A program made the translations under genes and the position numbers. The notes beneath the pieces were generated by a model. The model made no database searches. It saw only the letters and a program-made list of their open reading frames with translations, and was not told where the DNA came from. This document shows positions 12,001 through 24,300 of a stretch of DNA of 58,602 nt, one piece after another (the stretch's first letter is position 1; each line of letters opens with the position of its first letter). Location: contig NW_019775935.1 of the NCBI RefSeq assembly GCF_001039355.2, positions 747,570 through 806,171 on the forward strand, read 5' to 3'. The DNA is from Lingula anatina (taxonomy: Eukaryota > Brachiopoda > Lingulata > Lingulida > Lingulidae).

Positions 12001-14593
12001 CAAAATTGTACAGGATATGAAAAGTGAGTTTTATGAAAAACAAGACCAATAAAATGAAAAACAGTGTGCAGAAAAAGATAAACATTTTGACTGTTAATAA
12101 TCATCTTTATGAAATAATAATTTTTCAGCATATAAATCTTTACATCTATATGAATGTCTATGTCAATGTTTTACTTATTCATTTTGTTTCTATTTGTAGC
12201 TGGTCATTTGGTATTGTTTTATGGGAGATAGTGACATTTGGAGGCACCCCTTATCCTGGTATTCCAAACAAGGACTTGTTCAATCTGCTCAAAGAAGGCT
12301 TCAGGATGGAAAAACCAGACAACTGTAGCCAGCAAGTGTGAGTATATTAAATCAGGTCATAGTCTTGGCTTTGTATTTATAGTGAAGTACAGTTATGTTA
12401 CTGATACAGAAGGAAAATTGGGGGTTGATGATAAATTTGCTGATGAATATCAGTTTTCTCTTTGTTCTTAGTTTTGAGCCCTGAACTCTTGTTGGATTTT
12501 TTGGTCTTATTATATTTATTTTGACTTCGGTTTCTTTTTCTGCCTACTGGCTGATCTTGAGTGGCATCAGGAGTAATTAAGACTGGAAACAGATTTTACC
12601 TTTAATCACCTGACAACATAGCCTCTATACCCAAAATTTGACCTTGGAAATGTGAAATAATCTGGTCACCTTGCAATATCATTCAGTTAGTTGGTTTCTT
12701 GAGATTACCTCCACCAGAGGCAAGATATAATGGCAAATACTGGCAATGGCATTGGTGATAGATGAAACAGAACCATCTATTACAATCTTTTTGCCAGTTA
12801 ATAGTTGAAGGTCTTGATTGAAGAGATTACAGGAAATCCTAGATAGGGAACTTTATAATGCCATTTGGTTTTGTTTCTGATCTGTGAGCTTATAAACAGA
12901 CAGAGCTATTATTCAATAAGAGCGTCTTTCAGAAACCTCTTATAAATGACTAGGAAATCTGATCTAGGCTGAAGTAAATCACATTTCCATTATTGATGAT
13001 AATAGCTCAGTAATTCTTTGTCACACTAAGTAGTTTGAGACTCTTTGAGACTTGAATAAAAAGTTATCCGCATTCTGCACTGTAAAGAAGTGAAAGTAAA
13101 AATATTTTTCATAAAAGGTTATATATCTTATTTCTGAAGCATGACAAAGAAAATTCAGTTGCCTATTATCGTGGTGCACTTGAAGGTTCAAACCTTAAAA
13201 ATCAAGACTACCAAGTTTCCTTTTTAGCCTCTGTATACAGCTTACATCTTTTCAATATTCTTGTAACATTAGGTTAAGTGAACTGCCGAGTTATTCACTG
13301 ATATTTTTGTTGTTCACAGCTATGAGGTGATGTTAACCTGTTGGCACCCTGATCCACAAGACAGGCCTGACTTCACTGAGCTCAGAGCCAACTTTGAGGC
13401 AATTCTAGAAGATTCTCATCCTTACATGGATTTCAACCTCCAAGGCAACACAGACTACTATGTTCAGGATTCTGGGAGTGATAGTGCACAAAACAAGTAA
13501 GTGTGTTAAACATATGTCTTTTTGGATACCAAATAAAAATAATATATATATATATATATACATACATATATATATAAATATAATATTCATGTAACATCCT
13601 TTATCCTTTTTTCTTATGGTCTTTCTTTCTTCAATAGGGAATGCAGTATTTAGCACTTAATAAATACACAGAAATAAATTTAGATGTTTTCATGGCACAT
13701 TTAAGGCAAAAGCTATGTGCAACCTTATTAAAATGGATTGCTGCATTATGTTCAGCTATTACTGGATTTTAAATAGATAAATATTTCTCTTAGTGTTAGT
13801 GTGTTCAAATTAAAACTTATCCAATATTTATGAATTATTCAATTATTTTTTTAGTGCACTGCCTGTAAGGAGTAACACAGTGGAGTCAAGCTCTAGTGCA
13901 GACAGCACAGTTTTCCTTTTGGCAGACACAGCCAGCAATGCGCAGCAGCAGCACAACAACTGCAATCAGAATCTTCTCACAGCTGAAGTCCATAACCCTG
14001 AGTCTCAACTTACACCTTTGTTAACATCCTCTCCAGGCAGAAAGGAAAGTCCTGTGCAGCAGACACTCAACACACAAGGCAGTGGCAGCCGAACGTCCCT
14101 TGATAAATTGATGGATTCGGGCATCCATGCGGATGACAGTGCAATCATGTTAGACCAAAGTTTATCTTCAGAGACTCCTCATGCAAATGGTGCTAAAAAC
14201 TTCTCCACTTCAACTAATAACATGGACTTTGTTTGTGATATAGAGGACAATCCTGACCAAAAAGAGATGGCGAGCAAACCTGCGCGGAGAGTTGCTGTTC
14301 TTGAAAAAGCCAATGGACTGCTCTCTAGCTTGAAGGCTTCTTTTGGTTCACTGCCTCGTTTTCCATTCAATCTAGCCAAGAAGACTAGCCACACAACAAC
14401 TATAGGCAAAAATGCCCAAACCGAGTTGGAATCCATTAGTTTTAATGACAAGCCACCCCTTCAAACCTGTGTCAGTGTTGATTTAGTCAACACAGATGAT
14501 GATGATGGCCAGTTTTTAAAGAAAAAAATGTGGAGAAGTGACCTCTTATTGCACCAGCCTAAAACCTCTGTGGTTGCGGAATGCTCCTTATGA
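54..14593 (+). CDS. Receptor tyrosine kinase with Cys box, three FN3-like modules and split Ret-like kinase (5' partial)
   Basis: Nineteen exons join in one frame to 1148 residues plus stop: 54-110, 1299-1368, 1893-2098, 3573-3702, 4338-4436, 4683-4756, 5939-6110, 6991-7202, 7386-7503, 7927-8201, 8507-8738, 8989-9173, 10229-10367, 10761-10895, 11160-11233, 11636-11850, 12200-12337, 13320-13496 and 13855-14593. Seen in order: a cysteine box (CLNPC, CRQEC, CKSSCDF), three FN3-like modules, a membrane span near residues 430-452 followed by IRR, and a kinase from about 505 to 870. The kinase has [30 protein letters not shown] in place of APE, and DVWSFG. A Ser/Thr-rich insert of about 100 residues interrupts it. 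The activation loop and C-lobe (YPGIP, LFNLLK, PDNCS) look most like Ret and its relatives. The roughly 280-residue tail has candidate phosphotyrosines (YMDF, DYYVQ). It should be a plasma-membrane receptor that autophosphorylates on ligand binding; the ligand is unknown. Signal peptide and start lie upstream. Subfamily assignment is by eye. Confidence 0.9.
2410..2614. mobile_element. MITE with imperfect terminal inverted repeats, in a receptor-kinase intron
   Basis: The left end reads GGGCACATTCCCATAGATTT and the right end is its imperfect reverse complement (AAATCTCTGGGAATGCCC). The inverted similarity continues inward for about 30 bases to a shared GATCNATC. The element is flanked on both sides by TCTAA, a likely 5-bp target-site duplication. 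No coding capacity is seen, so this is a non-autonomous element of unassigned superfamily. Confidence 0.6.
10061..10200. mobile_element. Short hAT-like MITE (CAGGGGCGGAT termini)
   Basis: The element starts CAGGGGCGGATCCAG and ends with the complement, ATCCGCCCCTG; these termini are typical of many hAT-type MITEs. Flanks share AAGAT, shorter than the 8-bp duplication expected for hAT, so the superfamily is provisional. A 15-base motif beginning TTTGACCGTCTTCCG occurs twice inside. It lies in the receptor kinase intron just upstream of the first kinase-insert exon (10229). Confidence 0.65.
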
Positions 14594-14950
14594 AATATTG
14601 AGCTAGGGTTTTCATTTAAACTGTTTGGAGATATTGGACAAATCTGATTGTGTATATTAAGACATTTATTTTTTTATTCAATAACATGGGTACATAACTA
14701 AGATAAGGACAGGAAAGATATTTTAAACAGTTTTCAAATCTGAAAATGCCACCAATTTCTTTGCATAAAATCTTTTTAGTAAAACCCAACAGTAACAATT
14801 GTGAATTATATTATTCACAGCAGACACTAGTGTAAAGTGTCTGATAGTAAAGCAAACTGTGATGATATGCTATATACTTCTAATTGTTACCGAGTGATAT
14901 TTATTAGCAAGGATGTAGTTCTGGTCTGCTAAGCTGGCTTTGCACTCTTC

Positions 14951-17320
14951 TAAAAGCACTATATTCTTATGTGGTATTTAAATCAGAATCCAATTTTGAA
15001 TGAATACAATTGAAACTATGTTGTTTTGTCTTTGTGTGCACATTTTATATAAGGTTTTTCAGCACATAATTGTTATATCCGTGCAATTTATACTGCACTC
15101 ATGCTCTAAAGCTTTTAAACTCCAAGTTAGGTATTGTAATTGGTTAATGAATTGTGCAAGTATCTTTCATTTTCATGTCACCTTGTCACTACTGTAAGAC
15201 AGAGGAACAAGTGATTTTCACCAGTTTCTCTTTTTTCATTTAACTTGTCACTTTGAGAATAATTATCTCCGAAGCATATTTTTGTGCAAATTAGGCCTGT
15301 GTTGTGTTATATGTACGGAACCAAATATTTACAAAAATTAACATGTTGACAAAACCAACATTTGTAAATATTGACGTGGAATGTTGTAAAATTGATGGTT
15401 AAGAGCTATTTTTTTATATAAAAGACTGGTGCCAGCCATAAGATTTTAAAAATGTTTAACATTGTCCTATTGCCAATACACAGTTACCACCCAGTTCTGC
15501 ATTACATGCATTAAATGACAGCAGTTTCTTTATAATCTTATTGTCAATAGTAATTTCCCATTGCCAGTTTTACATCTATTTTTTTTTATTTTATGTGTCA
15601 GTTTTCTTTTCCTTTTTTTACTTATCCCATGATAGATATACTGACTTAATTTGTATTTGAATGATCATTTTTTTTTATTTAATAGGAATAGTTAATTTTA
15701 ATGTCTACGACCATAGCACTTATTAGTGAGCAGAAACATTGTGAGAAGTAAAAGGTAGTTTTTGGTTAAAAAAAGCACAAACAAATCACAAAGAATTGAA
15801 ATGTTGATGTGATCATATGATCAGTACCTGATAAAACACTCAACAAAATGAATAGAAAAAAATATAAAAATGTAAAAGAAAGAACTCAATAAATGTTGTG
15901 ACGTAATCTGACATTTTAGAATCCTTTTCTCTAGCACCATAAAACTCTTTCCCTTACTATTTACATTGAAAAAACTCAGTCTAATTATTTCTTAGTAAAA
16001 ATGAAAACTGAAACGGGAAACAAAGCAATAACTTAGTCTTTTTTATTTTCTGTACTTCGATTGTATATAGTAATAAAAGCAGGCCCAATATCAGCTGTAT
16101 AAAATTTGAGGATACAGGAAAAGTTGCACTTTTTTTAAAAGCACTATATTCTTATGTGGTATTTAAATCAGAATCCAATTTTGAATGAATACAATTGAAA
16201 CTATGTTGTTTTGTCTTTGTGTGCACATTTTATATAAGGTTTTTCAGCACATAATTGTTATATCCGTGCAATTTATACTGCACTCATGCTCTAAAGCTTT
16301 TAAACTCCAAGTTAGGTATTGTAATTGGTTAATGAATTGTGCAAGTATCTTTCATTTTCATGTCACCTTGTCACTACTGTAAGACAGAGGAACAAGTGAT
16401 TTTCACCAGTTTCTCTTTTTTCATTTAACTTGTCACTTTGAGAATAATTATCTCCGAAGCATATTTTTGTGCAAATTAGGCCTGTGTTGTGTTATATGTA
16501 CGGAACCAAATATTTACAAAAATTAACATGTTGATAAAACCAACATTTGTAAATATTGACGTGGAATGTTGTAAAATTGATGGTTAAGAGCTATTTTTTT
16601 TATATAAAAGACTGGTGCCAGCCATAAGATTTTAAAAATGTTTAACATTGTCCTATTGCCAATACACAGTTACCACCCAGTTCTGCATTACATGCATTAA
16701 ATGACAGCAGTTTCTTTATAATCTTATTGTCAATAGTAATTTCCCATTGCCAGTTTTACATCTATTTTTTTTTATTTTATGTGTCAGTTTTCTTTTCCTT
16801 TTTTTACTTATCCCATGATAGATATACGGACTTAATTTGTATTTGAATGATCATTTTTTTTATTTAATAGGAATAGTTAATTTTAATGTCTACGACCATA
16901 GCACTTGTTAGTGAGCAGAAACATTATGAGAAGTAAAAGGTAGTTTTTGGTTAAAAAAAGCACAAACAAATCACAAAGAATTGAAATGTTGATGTGATCA
17001 TATGATCAGTACCTGATAAAACACTCAACAAAATGAATAGAAAAAAATATAAAAATGTAAAAGAAAGAACTCAATAAATGTTGTGACGTAATCTGACATT
17101 TTAGAATCCTTTTCTCTAGCACCATAAAACTCTTTCCCTTACTATTTACATTGAAAAAACTCAGTCTAATTATTTCTTAGTAAAAATGAAAACTGAAACG
17201 GGAAACAAAGCAATAACTTAGTCTTTTTTATTTTCTGTACTTCGATTGTATATAGTAATAAAAGCAGGCCCAATATCAGCTGTATAAAATTTGAGGATAC
17301 AGGAAAAATTGCACTTTTTT
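14951..17320 (+). repeat. Direct tandem duplication, two 1185-bp units
   Basis: Unit one (14951-16135) and unit two (16136-17320) are collinear and nearly identical, with only about ten substitutions or one-base indels seen by eye. Both begin TAAAAGCACTATATTC and end in GCACTTTTTT. No 'n' marks the junction, unlike other duplicates in this window. The units lie in the 3' flank of the receptor kinase and contain no convincing gene; the identical 65-codon open frames in each are AT-rich noncoding sequence. Confidence 0.95.
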
Positions 17321-17580
17321 ACTTAATTTCAACAAACTTTTAACTACTTATTATATTTATTACTTTCATGCATTTACTTTTGAACCTCCCTTTTTCCATT
17401 ATGTAAGTTCACTGAATTTTTCAAATACCAGCATATAATAAAATCAGTGCATAATGCTATAATTAAGGGTGAAAAAAGGAAAAGCTACAAAGAATAGGGG
17501 AGCTCAGGTAATATATGGCACTTTGGAACATTCAATCATAGAACCTGACAGACAATAGTCTATATATTAAGAACCAAAAT

Positions 17581-17690
17581 TCCTTGAATGCTGTCACTTA
17601 TCAATACATAGAAGAAATCAATATATAGAATATTTTCCTTGAATGCTGTCACTTATCAATACATAGAAGAAATCAATATATAGAATATTT
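17581..17690 (+). repeat. Two-copy 55-bp tandem repeat
   Basis: The 55-base unit starting TCCTTGAATGCTGTCACTTA occurs twice head to tail with no visible differences, suggesting a very recent slippage or duplication. It is intergenic. Confidence 0.9.
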
Positions 17691-18304
17691 ATAGTCCTGA
17701 GAATCACTGTATCACATCAATGCCCTTTCTATTTCTTAAATATGATATCAGTTACTGTAGTAAATGTCCTACATCACTTAACACAACTGTTACTCCAAGG
17801 TGGGCCCAATTTAACTTTTAAAAAAAATTGCTACTTAGTGTCATCTTAGAGACAAATCTAATATGATTGTATTGCCTTTATATTCTTCATTCAAATCTAT
17901 AATTTGAAATAATTATTTAAGACATTTTTCTAAGGAGCAGGTAACACAAAAATTTACACAAGTAACTGTCACAGACAATTGGAAAAGAAACACTTTGCAC
18001 AATATGCAAATATATTTTGCTTTTTAAATAATTTATAAATATCAGACCAATGCAATCAGCCAATTAAAAATTTGTTGCTCAATGTTTTATCTATACAGCT
18101 TGAGATGTTGTAAAATAAAGTAATCATCACAGTTGATCAACAACTATATGTACCTCATTGTGGAATGATATGTACTATTAAATACTTCTTTCATTATATC
18201 AAATTTTCTTTTAAAATTTAAAAAATCCAAATGTCTGCTGGGAAATCCCCACTGTAACATAACAGTCATATAAACCATTCTGTTCGGCATTGTTTGTTCT
18301 TAAG

Positions 18305-21300
18305 CTAGGCATGCTTTACCTGGTACTTCAACACTGTATCCTGTGGAGCTTCCACCACAAAGTTATCAAAATATCCAATCCCAAAGGTGTCAGTGCCCAG
18401 TGCTGCAAAGCCATTGGCTGGTAACTTGTCAGGAGCCATGAGGGACAACACCTGGTGGCCATCAACAAAAGCTTTTACTGCTTTGCCCTGGAATAAGATG
18501 AGAAACTGTTATCTTTTTTTTTTTTTTTTTTTTTGTTCTTCATAATCCATCTGTTTGGTTATCATTACAAAGCTTTCTTTATTATTTTATTTCCATTTGT
18601 AAAAATCAATCTATCAAGTTGTATTCAGAATAAAGAGGCATTACAAATATTCAGATAAAACAGACATTCATTACCACAATATCTAGCCTCAGTGAATTCC
18701 AATTTCCTGTTCTGGCCATGTTGTATTTTCCTGATCCCAGCAGAATTGCGCGTGCTAAAAGAAAATACACCAAACAGTGTAATAATTGTATATATAATGC
18801 ATTACAGGCTCAGGCAGCAGTTTTGAAGTAGAGCTGTAAAATTCAATTTTTGTCATGACATGTACCAATGAGCCTCTGATGATACCCATCTCTGAGAACA
18901 TACAAGTTGTCTTGGAAAAGGAACTGTGCAATATTTCTGCAAACAACATGTATGCAAGCAAAATACCGCAGAGCTACAGTTGTATGTAGTCTTTTTGTGT
19001 ATATCTAAACTAATAACTTGTCAGTCTTACATTTATTGTACATTGAACATTACAATTTTGGTGTTGTAATAAGTCTTGTGCTGAGGTAACAGTTAAAGAA
19101 ATATCATAAATTTATATCTAATTTTGATAAAAAGCAAGTTTTTTAATTTAGAAAAGTTGTCAGTACTTTTGCATTTTCAAAAGTTTTTCAAATCATGGTC
19201 AAGGAAACATTTTTGGTAATTTTGGCACAATATTTCAACAATTCATTTTTTTAAAGAATCAAGCAACCTTGATGGGTACATTTTAATAAGAAACAAACCT
19301 GTAGAAGGTAATACCCACCCAAATCCATTGTAAGAAAGACCTTGGCATTACCAAAGGAATCCGTAGGAAACAGCCAGAAGAAGATTCCCTTAGCAGCAAA
19401 AGTCTCACATCCTCCTCTGTCCACCCTGGCGGCTATGAACACGCCATCTGTAGCATTTACCAATGGCACCTGGACATCTGCTCTGACAGACAGATCAGTC
19501 CTGCAATGGCAGACAGCAGATAGGAACTGCATGAATGCTTAAATTTCTTCTGATCTTATTGTCATAAATAACCTCATGTTTAAACAAGAAATGAAACTTG
19601 CGCATTATAGAGATAAATACATTTCCTAATTAAGACAGGTAAAAATAAATGCAGAAAAACACAGTTTGAAGCAAACAAAAAGATTCCACACAATGGACCT
19701 TCTCAAAACAGCTTTTCAGATGTTTCAGTTGTAGGGCACTTTAAACCTTGTGATCTGAAACTGCTTCATGATTTGATGCCACATTAAGTTATTAAATGTG
19801 ACAACTTAAAAATAAATACACATAACTTTACCTGAGCATACAATTTGATAATGACAATACTTATGTAAAAATTACACAAATTCTAATCTTTATAAATATC
19901 ACATTTCAAATGAAAACTCTCTGTGACTATGGCATAACAGATACTGCTGTCTGAAATGGACTCCAGTAAGAGTAGAATCACAGATTCCCCCAGATCAGTT
20001 TCTACCATGAGGTGATCACCTCATCAATTAATACTCATAATCATACAGCTTGGAGCTAGATGCAGTGCAGATTAGGTGGGAGTGATAGACTGTCATAATA
20101 ATGTATATTTCTGATATTATAGGCAAGGAAAGAATAAAAATTTATGTGAAAAATGGACTCTCTAAATGTGTTGTTAGGGTAAGTGCAATAAATAACTTTA
20201 ATAGGAAAAAAATAATACTGCCTACACACTGGTGCAAACAATAGCAAATTGTAAGCCAAAATGTGATAATAAGAACAAATATTATGAAACTAATCGCAGT
20301 TTTCTGCAAAATGCTACTGTGCATATTGTTCAACTCAATTGGGCAACTTGAGTGTAAAGATACACACTGTGACTCTCCTCTACATCAGAGACAAGGCACG
20401 TTGATTGGGGGAGTCACTGTGAGTATACTCTTACACTCTAGGTTTCATTCAGAGTGAGAGTTTTTAAAGTGCCCATTTACTATTACATGTATCTTGTGCC
20501 TTTGTTCAGTAATTTTAGAGGTGTAGGAATAAAGGTGACTTAAGCCCAAATGTGTGTTGTTTTAAACAGAATGTGTTGGACTAAACACATACCATGTGCC
20601 ATCTCCGACCACAGTCATAGGGAAAGTTTGTAAGAATGGGCACCAGTGGATGGGGGCTCGCAGCACCACCTGCTTAAGCACCTTGGTAGTAGTGGACTTG
20701 TTAGCCACAGTGAGAATGTCAAACATTCCCACTTGTGGAGTGAAGTAAAATGGTTCAGAGCCGTCATCAAATGCTGTAGAAATAAAGATGAATTCTTTTT
20801 CTAAATTCTACTTGGTTAGTGGGAAGCCATGCAAGCAAGGCCTACTGTTTCAAAGCCCACGCAAATTGTAATCAAACAAGGTTCCTTGCCATCTGTAAGA
20901 AATCAGAGTGCCTATGTTATGGTCTCTGCAACACATGCTGTACATCAGACAGGAAGAAACAAACAGGAGAATATAAGTAACACAGTAAAAGCACAGTGTA
21001 GAAAGCATTATGCAGGAAAAAAATCCAGTCTTTGCATAAGCGTGTATGAGAGAAGCACCACTGCTGAGCTCCTTTTCATTGCTTTTAAAATCTTCTTCAA
21101 TCACCATACCATGTCATGTATGCAAAACTTCCTGTTTGCCACATTCACTGTGCAGCAGCAGTTGGATCTCTGCCAACAAAGTTATCCCTGGGAGAGACCT
21201 GACAGCCTTCTGCTTACCATTCAGAGCTCCCCACCAGGGCATTAGGTTTGGTGTTGTTCCCTCCCCCACACCAATCACAGGGTTGCTGCAGGACACTTTG

Positions 21301-24300
21301 CTTTAGCACTTTCCTATGTCCACTGTGCCCATAGACATAAAGGATCTCAAATGTACCTACTTGTTGGACTATGTCGTAAGGTTCTGCAGACTCATTGTAG
21401 GCTGTGGATGAAATATTAATAAGCAAAGGGGTTCAATTAAAGAGTGCAGATGATCTTGTATGAAATATTGAGAATGAAATTCAGAATATTATCTATTTTT
21501 CTTTAATTACTGGCTACTGTGTGGAACAGGAAATGCTTTTATGCTTCTAACTGCGCATTTCTTCTGAAATCAAATAAATACTTGAATGGTCATAAATATA
21601 TTTCAAAATTTTTATTTTCAAAAATAGTTGTAGTAATTCATTTCTGAATGTAAGGTATCCTCTTCTTACATTTACTGTAGTCAATTCCATCTCTTTGTTC
21701 CTTGGGCAATATCAATGTAAACTAAAGGGAAAAGGTAATAAAATATTCCATACACAAACAGCAACTTACTTAAGTCTCTACCTATCTCAAACAAGTAATT
21801 TCATTAAATAACATTTAAAAAAAGAAAGAAAATTTGTTTACCAGGTGTAAGGTTCCTTTACTTTAATAGTGTAAATGTATAAAATAGCCAGAAATACCCT
21901 TAAATTTCTTATTTTATTAAAATAAATCTTATTAAAAATCCTTTTGAGAGCAACACTAGAAAACATGGTATAAACACCAATGACTCATTTCATATCCATA
22001 AGTTACATCTTTAGTCTGGTTTCAACTTGGCATAAAAAATTAGAATGTATATATTTACAGAGTAAATACTTGGAAAAAAACAAGCTTATAACTACCAGCT
22101 TTTTAAAAAGGTTGAGGGTGAATGTTTCATTCTTTTGTAATGTTGAAAACTGAGGTAGAACAAAATCAGTGCTAAAAATAAGAATAGGCAACACTTGGTA
22201 TGTGTTTCTATCAAAAAAACTGGAAGAGCAGATATGCACTGGGGTTGACTATTTGTTGAGTGCTCTAGATAAGAGTAAAATTAGGTCTTAAAGAGGCAAA
22301 TAATAAGATTTTAAAAACATTTTTTCTTAAAAGTACATAATTTAAAACCACTTCATTTACCTTAGGACAGTAATACTTTTTGATCTTTTTAACAGATAAA
22401 TACTATGCATTAATGTTGCCAAAAATCATCTAATTAAACACTTCCTGACAAAATTTGCCACCTGTCAACAATCTTGGCACAGTTACGTGAGTTTTGGAGG
22501 GCGGAATTGTCTCAGATTGTTACAGAGGCATGCCCAGTGTCAGGAAAGGGGATCAAAGGTGGATTAAATGAACAAAAAAAAATACTATTTACCCCAGGAA
22601 AATTAGTTTAGTATGATTTTTTGCAAGAAAATCTTACACTGAGCATCTTTAAATTCTTACATTCAAAGTCCTCCTTGTAAGGCAAAGGGAAGGGCTGAGA
22701 GGCAGGTGGAGCAGGATACACTCCTTTCTGACCAGCACTTGAGGTAGTCACTGTATACAAGCTGTCCACTTCTAAAAACAATGTGAACGATCCATTTTGC
22801 ACCTATGAAAAAAAAATACCAACAAGGCTTATTTCTTAAAAAAAAAAAAAAAAAAACTCAAAAGGGCTTAAAAACGTATAATGTATTTGTTCATCAAAAT
22901 GTTTTTAACAATTTGAAATATAAAGGCATGGTGCAAATAATCTAAAATCTTGAGAAAATAAAAAGGTCTACAAACTGTGGTTTGATTAATTAATAAAGGC
23001 TGAAAAAAGCATTTACAGTAAAATCATTCATGGTTTGCTGATGATACACTTATAATATTGTATTACGACACTCATCTTAAGTCAATGAAAACATGTTATA
23101 TATTTACATTAACAGATCCAACTTGCTTAAAGAGTGTTGACGGTTGACCATTAAATCCTAATTTTGTCACCCATAAGTTTAAAACAGTAACAGTTTTCTG
23201 AAAGAGGGAAGAATTCATACATTAGTATCAAATTCTTCTTTGTCAAGATAAAAAAAGATATGATAATGACATTGGTAATGTAAATTATAATATTACTTTG
23301 GTTCTCAACTTCTCATCATCTGACACTATTTCAAAAATCATAACTTTTGAATGTAAGCAGTATCGAACTTACAACATACTGTATAGAAAGATATACAAAT
23401 GTGAGAAATTAGAGAAAGATTTTCCCATGAAAACATCTTTGGGTTGAAAAAGTTACTTACAAAGCTCCCCTGTAGTTTAAATGTAGCATTCTGAGGTTTG
23501 ACTGTATATGGTGGCAATGCTGGTCTAATACATTCAGAATGGTCATGAGACTAGAAAAGACGAAGTATCAAATAATAATATTTAAGAGCCGTCTAAATAA
23601 ACAAAAATATCCATTGGTACGGCAGTTGTGCATAACACAGATTCATTTGTTAGTTTTAATATTATTGCAACTTATGGTCTAAATCAATACAGTACTATAT
23701 GCAAGTAATATTTCACTACCAAAAAATATAACAATATATTAAACAGCTTAGCAATATCACTGCAACACGTACATAAGTTTGCTATTATAGTGAACATGCT
23801 CTTTTTTCCCCTCTAGGTTCATTTATTATGATTTATCATTACTGATTTAACTTAACTGTTGCCTTAAGTCCCCATGCTAATAAAAAACCTTTAATATCCT
23901 GTGTACAAATTTTGATCCAAGTCCCCACATAACTGGTTGAAGCCCTACATATTCTCCTGACTAAACATTCAACCTACATTCTTTAACATTATACATATTT
24001 TATAGGAAAAAAAGAGAAATATTTAAAACCTTAAACCTTACCATTTCATAAAAAGTTATCATGTGAAATCTATCATTTCTGTTTCTACATACCATGGTCT
24101 CAATGATAAGAGTCATCTCCTTCTTGTCAGGACTCTGTAGGGTGACAAAACTGCCCCCACCATATAGTTTCCCCACCCCTGCTCCATGCTTCAGATAGGT
24201 CCAGCCTATCTCTGTGAACTGAGTGGTGTGAGCTGACAAATGGAAGGAGAAAATGACTCTTTGTTCAGCATTTTAAAAAATCATATACCTATGCTCTTTT

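Larger units (their letters stand above)
14594..18304. other. Intergenic region between convergent receptor kinase and GALC (3' UTRs, tandem duplication)
   Basis: The receptor kinase stops at 14593 and GALC, on the other strand, stops at 18305, so both 3' ends point into this stretch. I see no coding region. It holds the 1185-bp duplication and a 55-bp tandem repeat. AATAAA-type signals occur in each duplicate, for example near 15889 (CTCAATAAATG) and its counterpart near 17074, so the kinase mRNA could end at more than one point. Confidence 0.7.

Noticed and set aside
15000-16382. Two identical 65-codon open frames (15000-15197 and 16185-16382)
   Set aside because: They are identical only because the DNA is duplicated. 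The sequence is AT-rich with no domain or splice support.
20829-21245. 138-codon plus-strand open frame in the GALC alternative-exon region
   Set aside because: It overlaps exon A antisense, has low-complexity composition and no recognisable domain; most likely the shadow of a coding exon plus intron.
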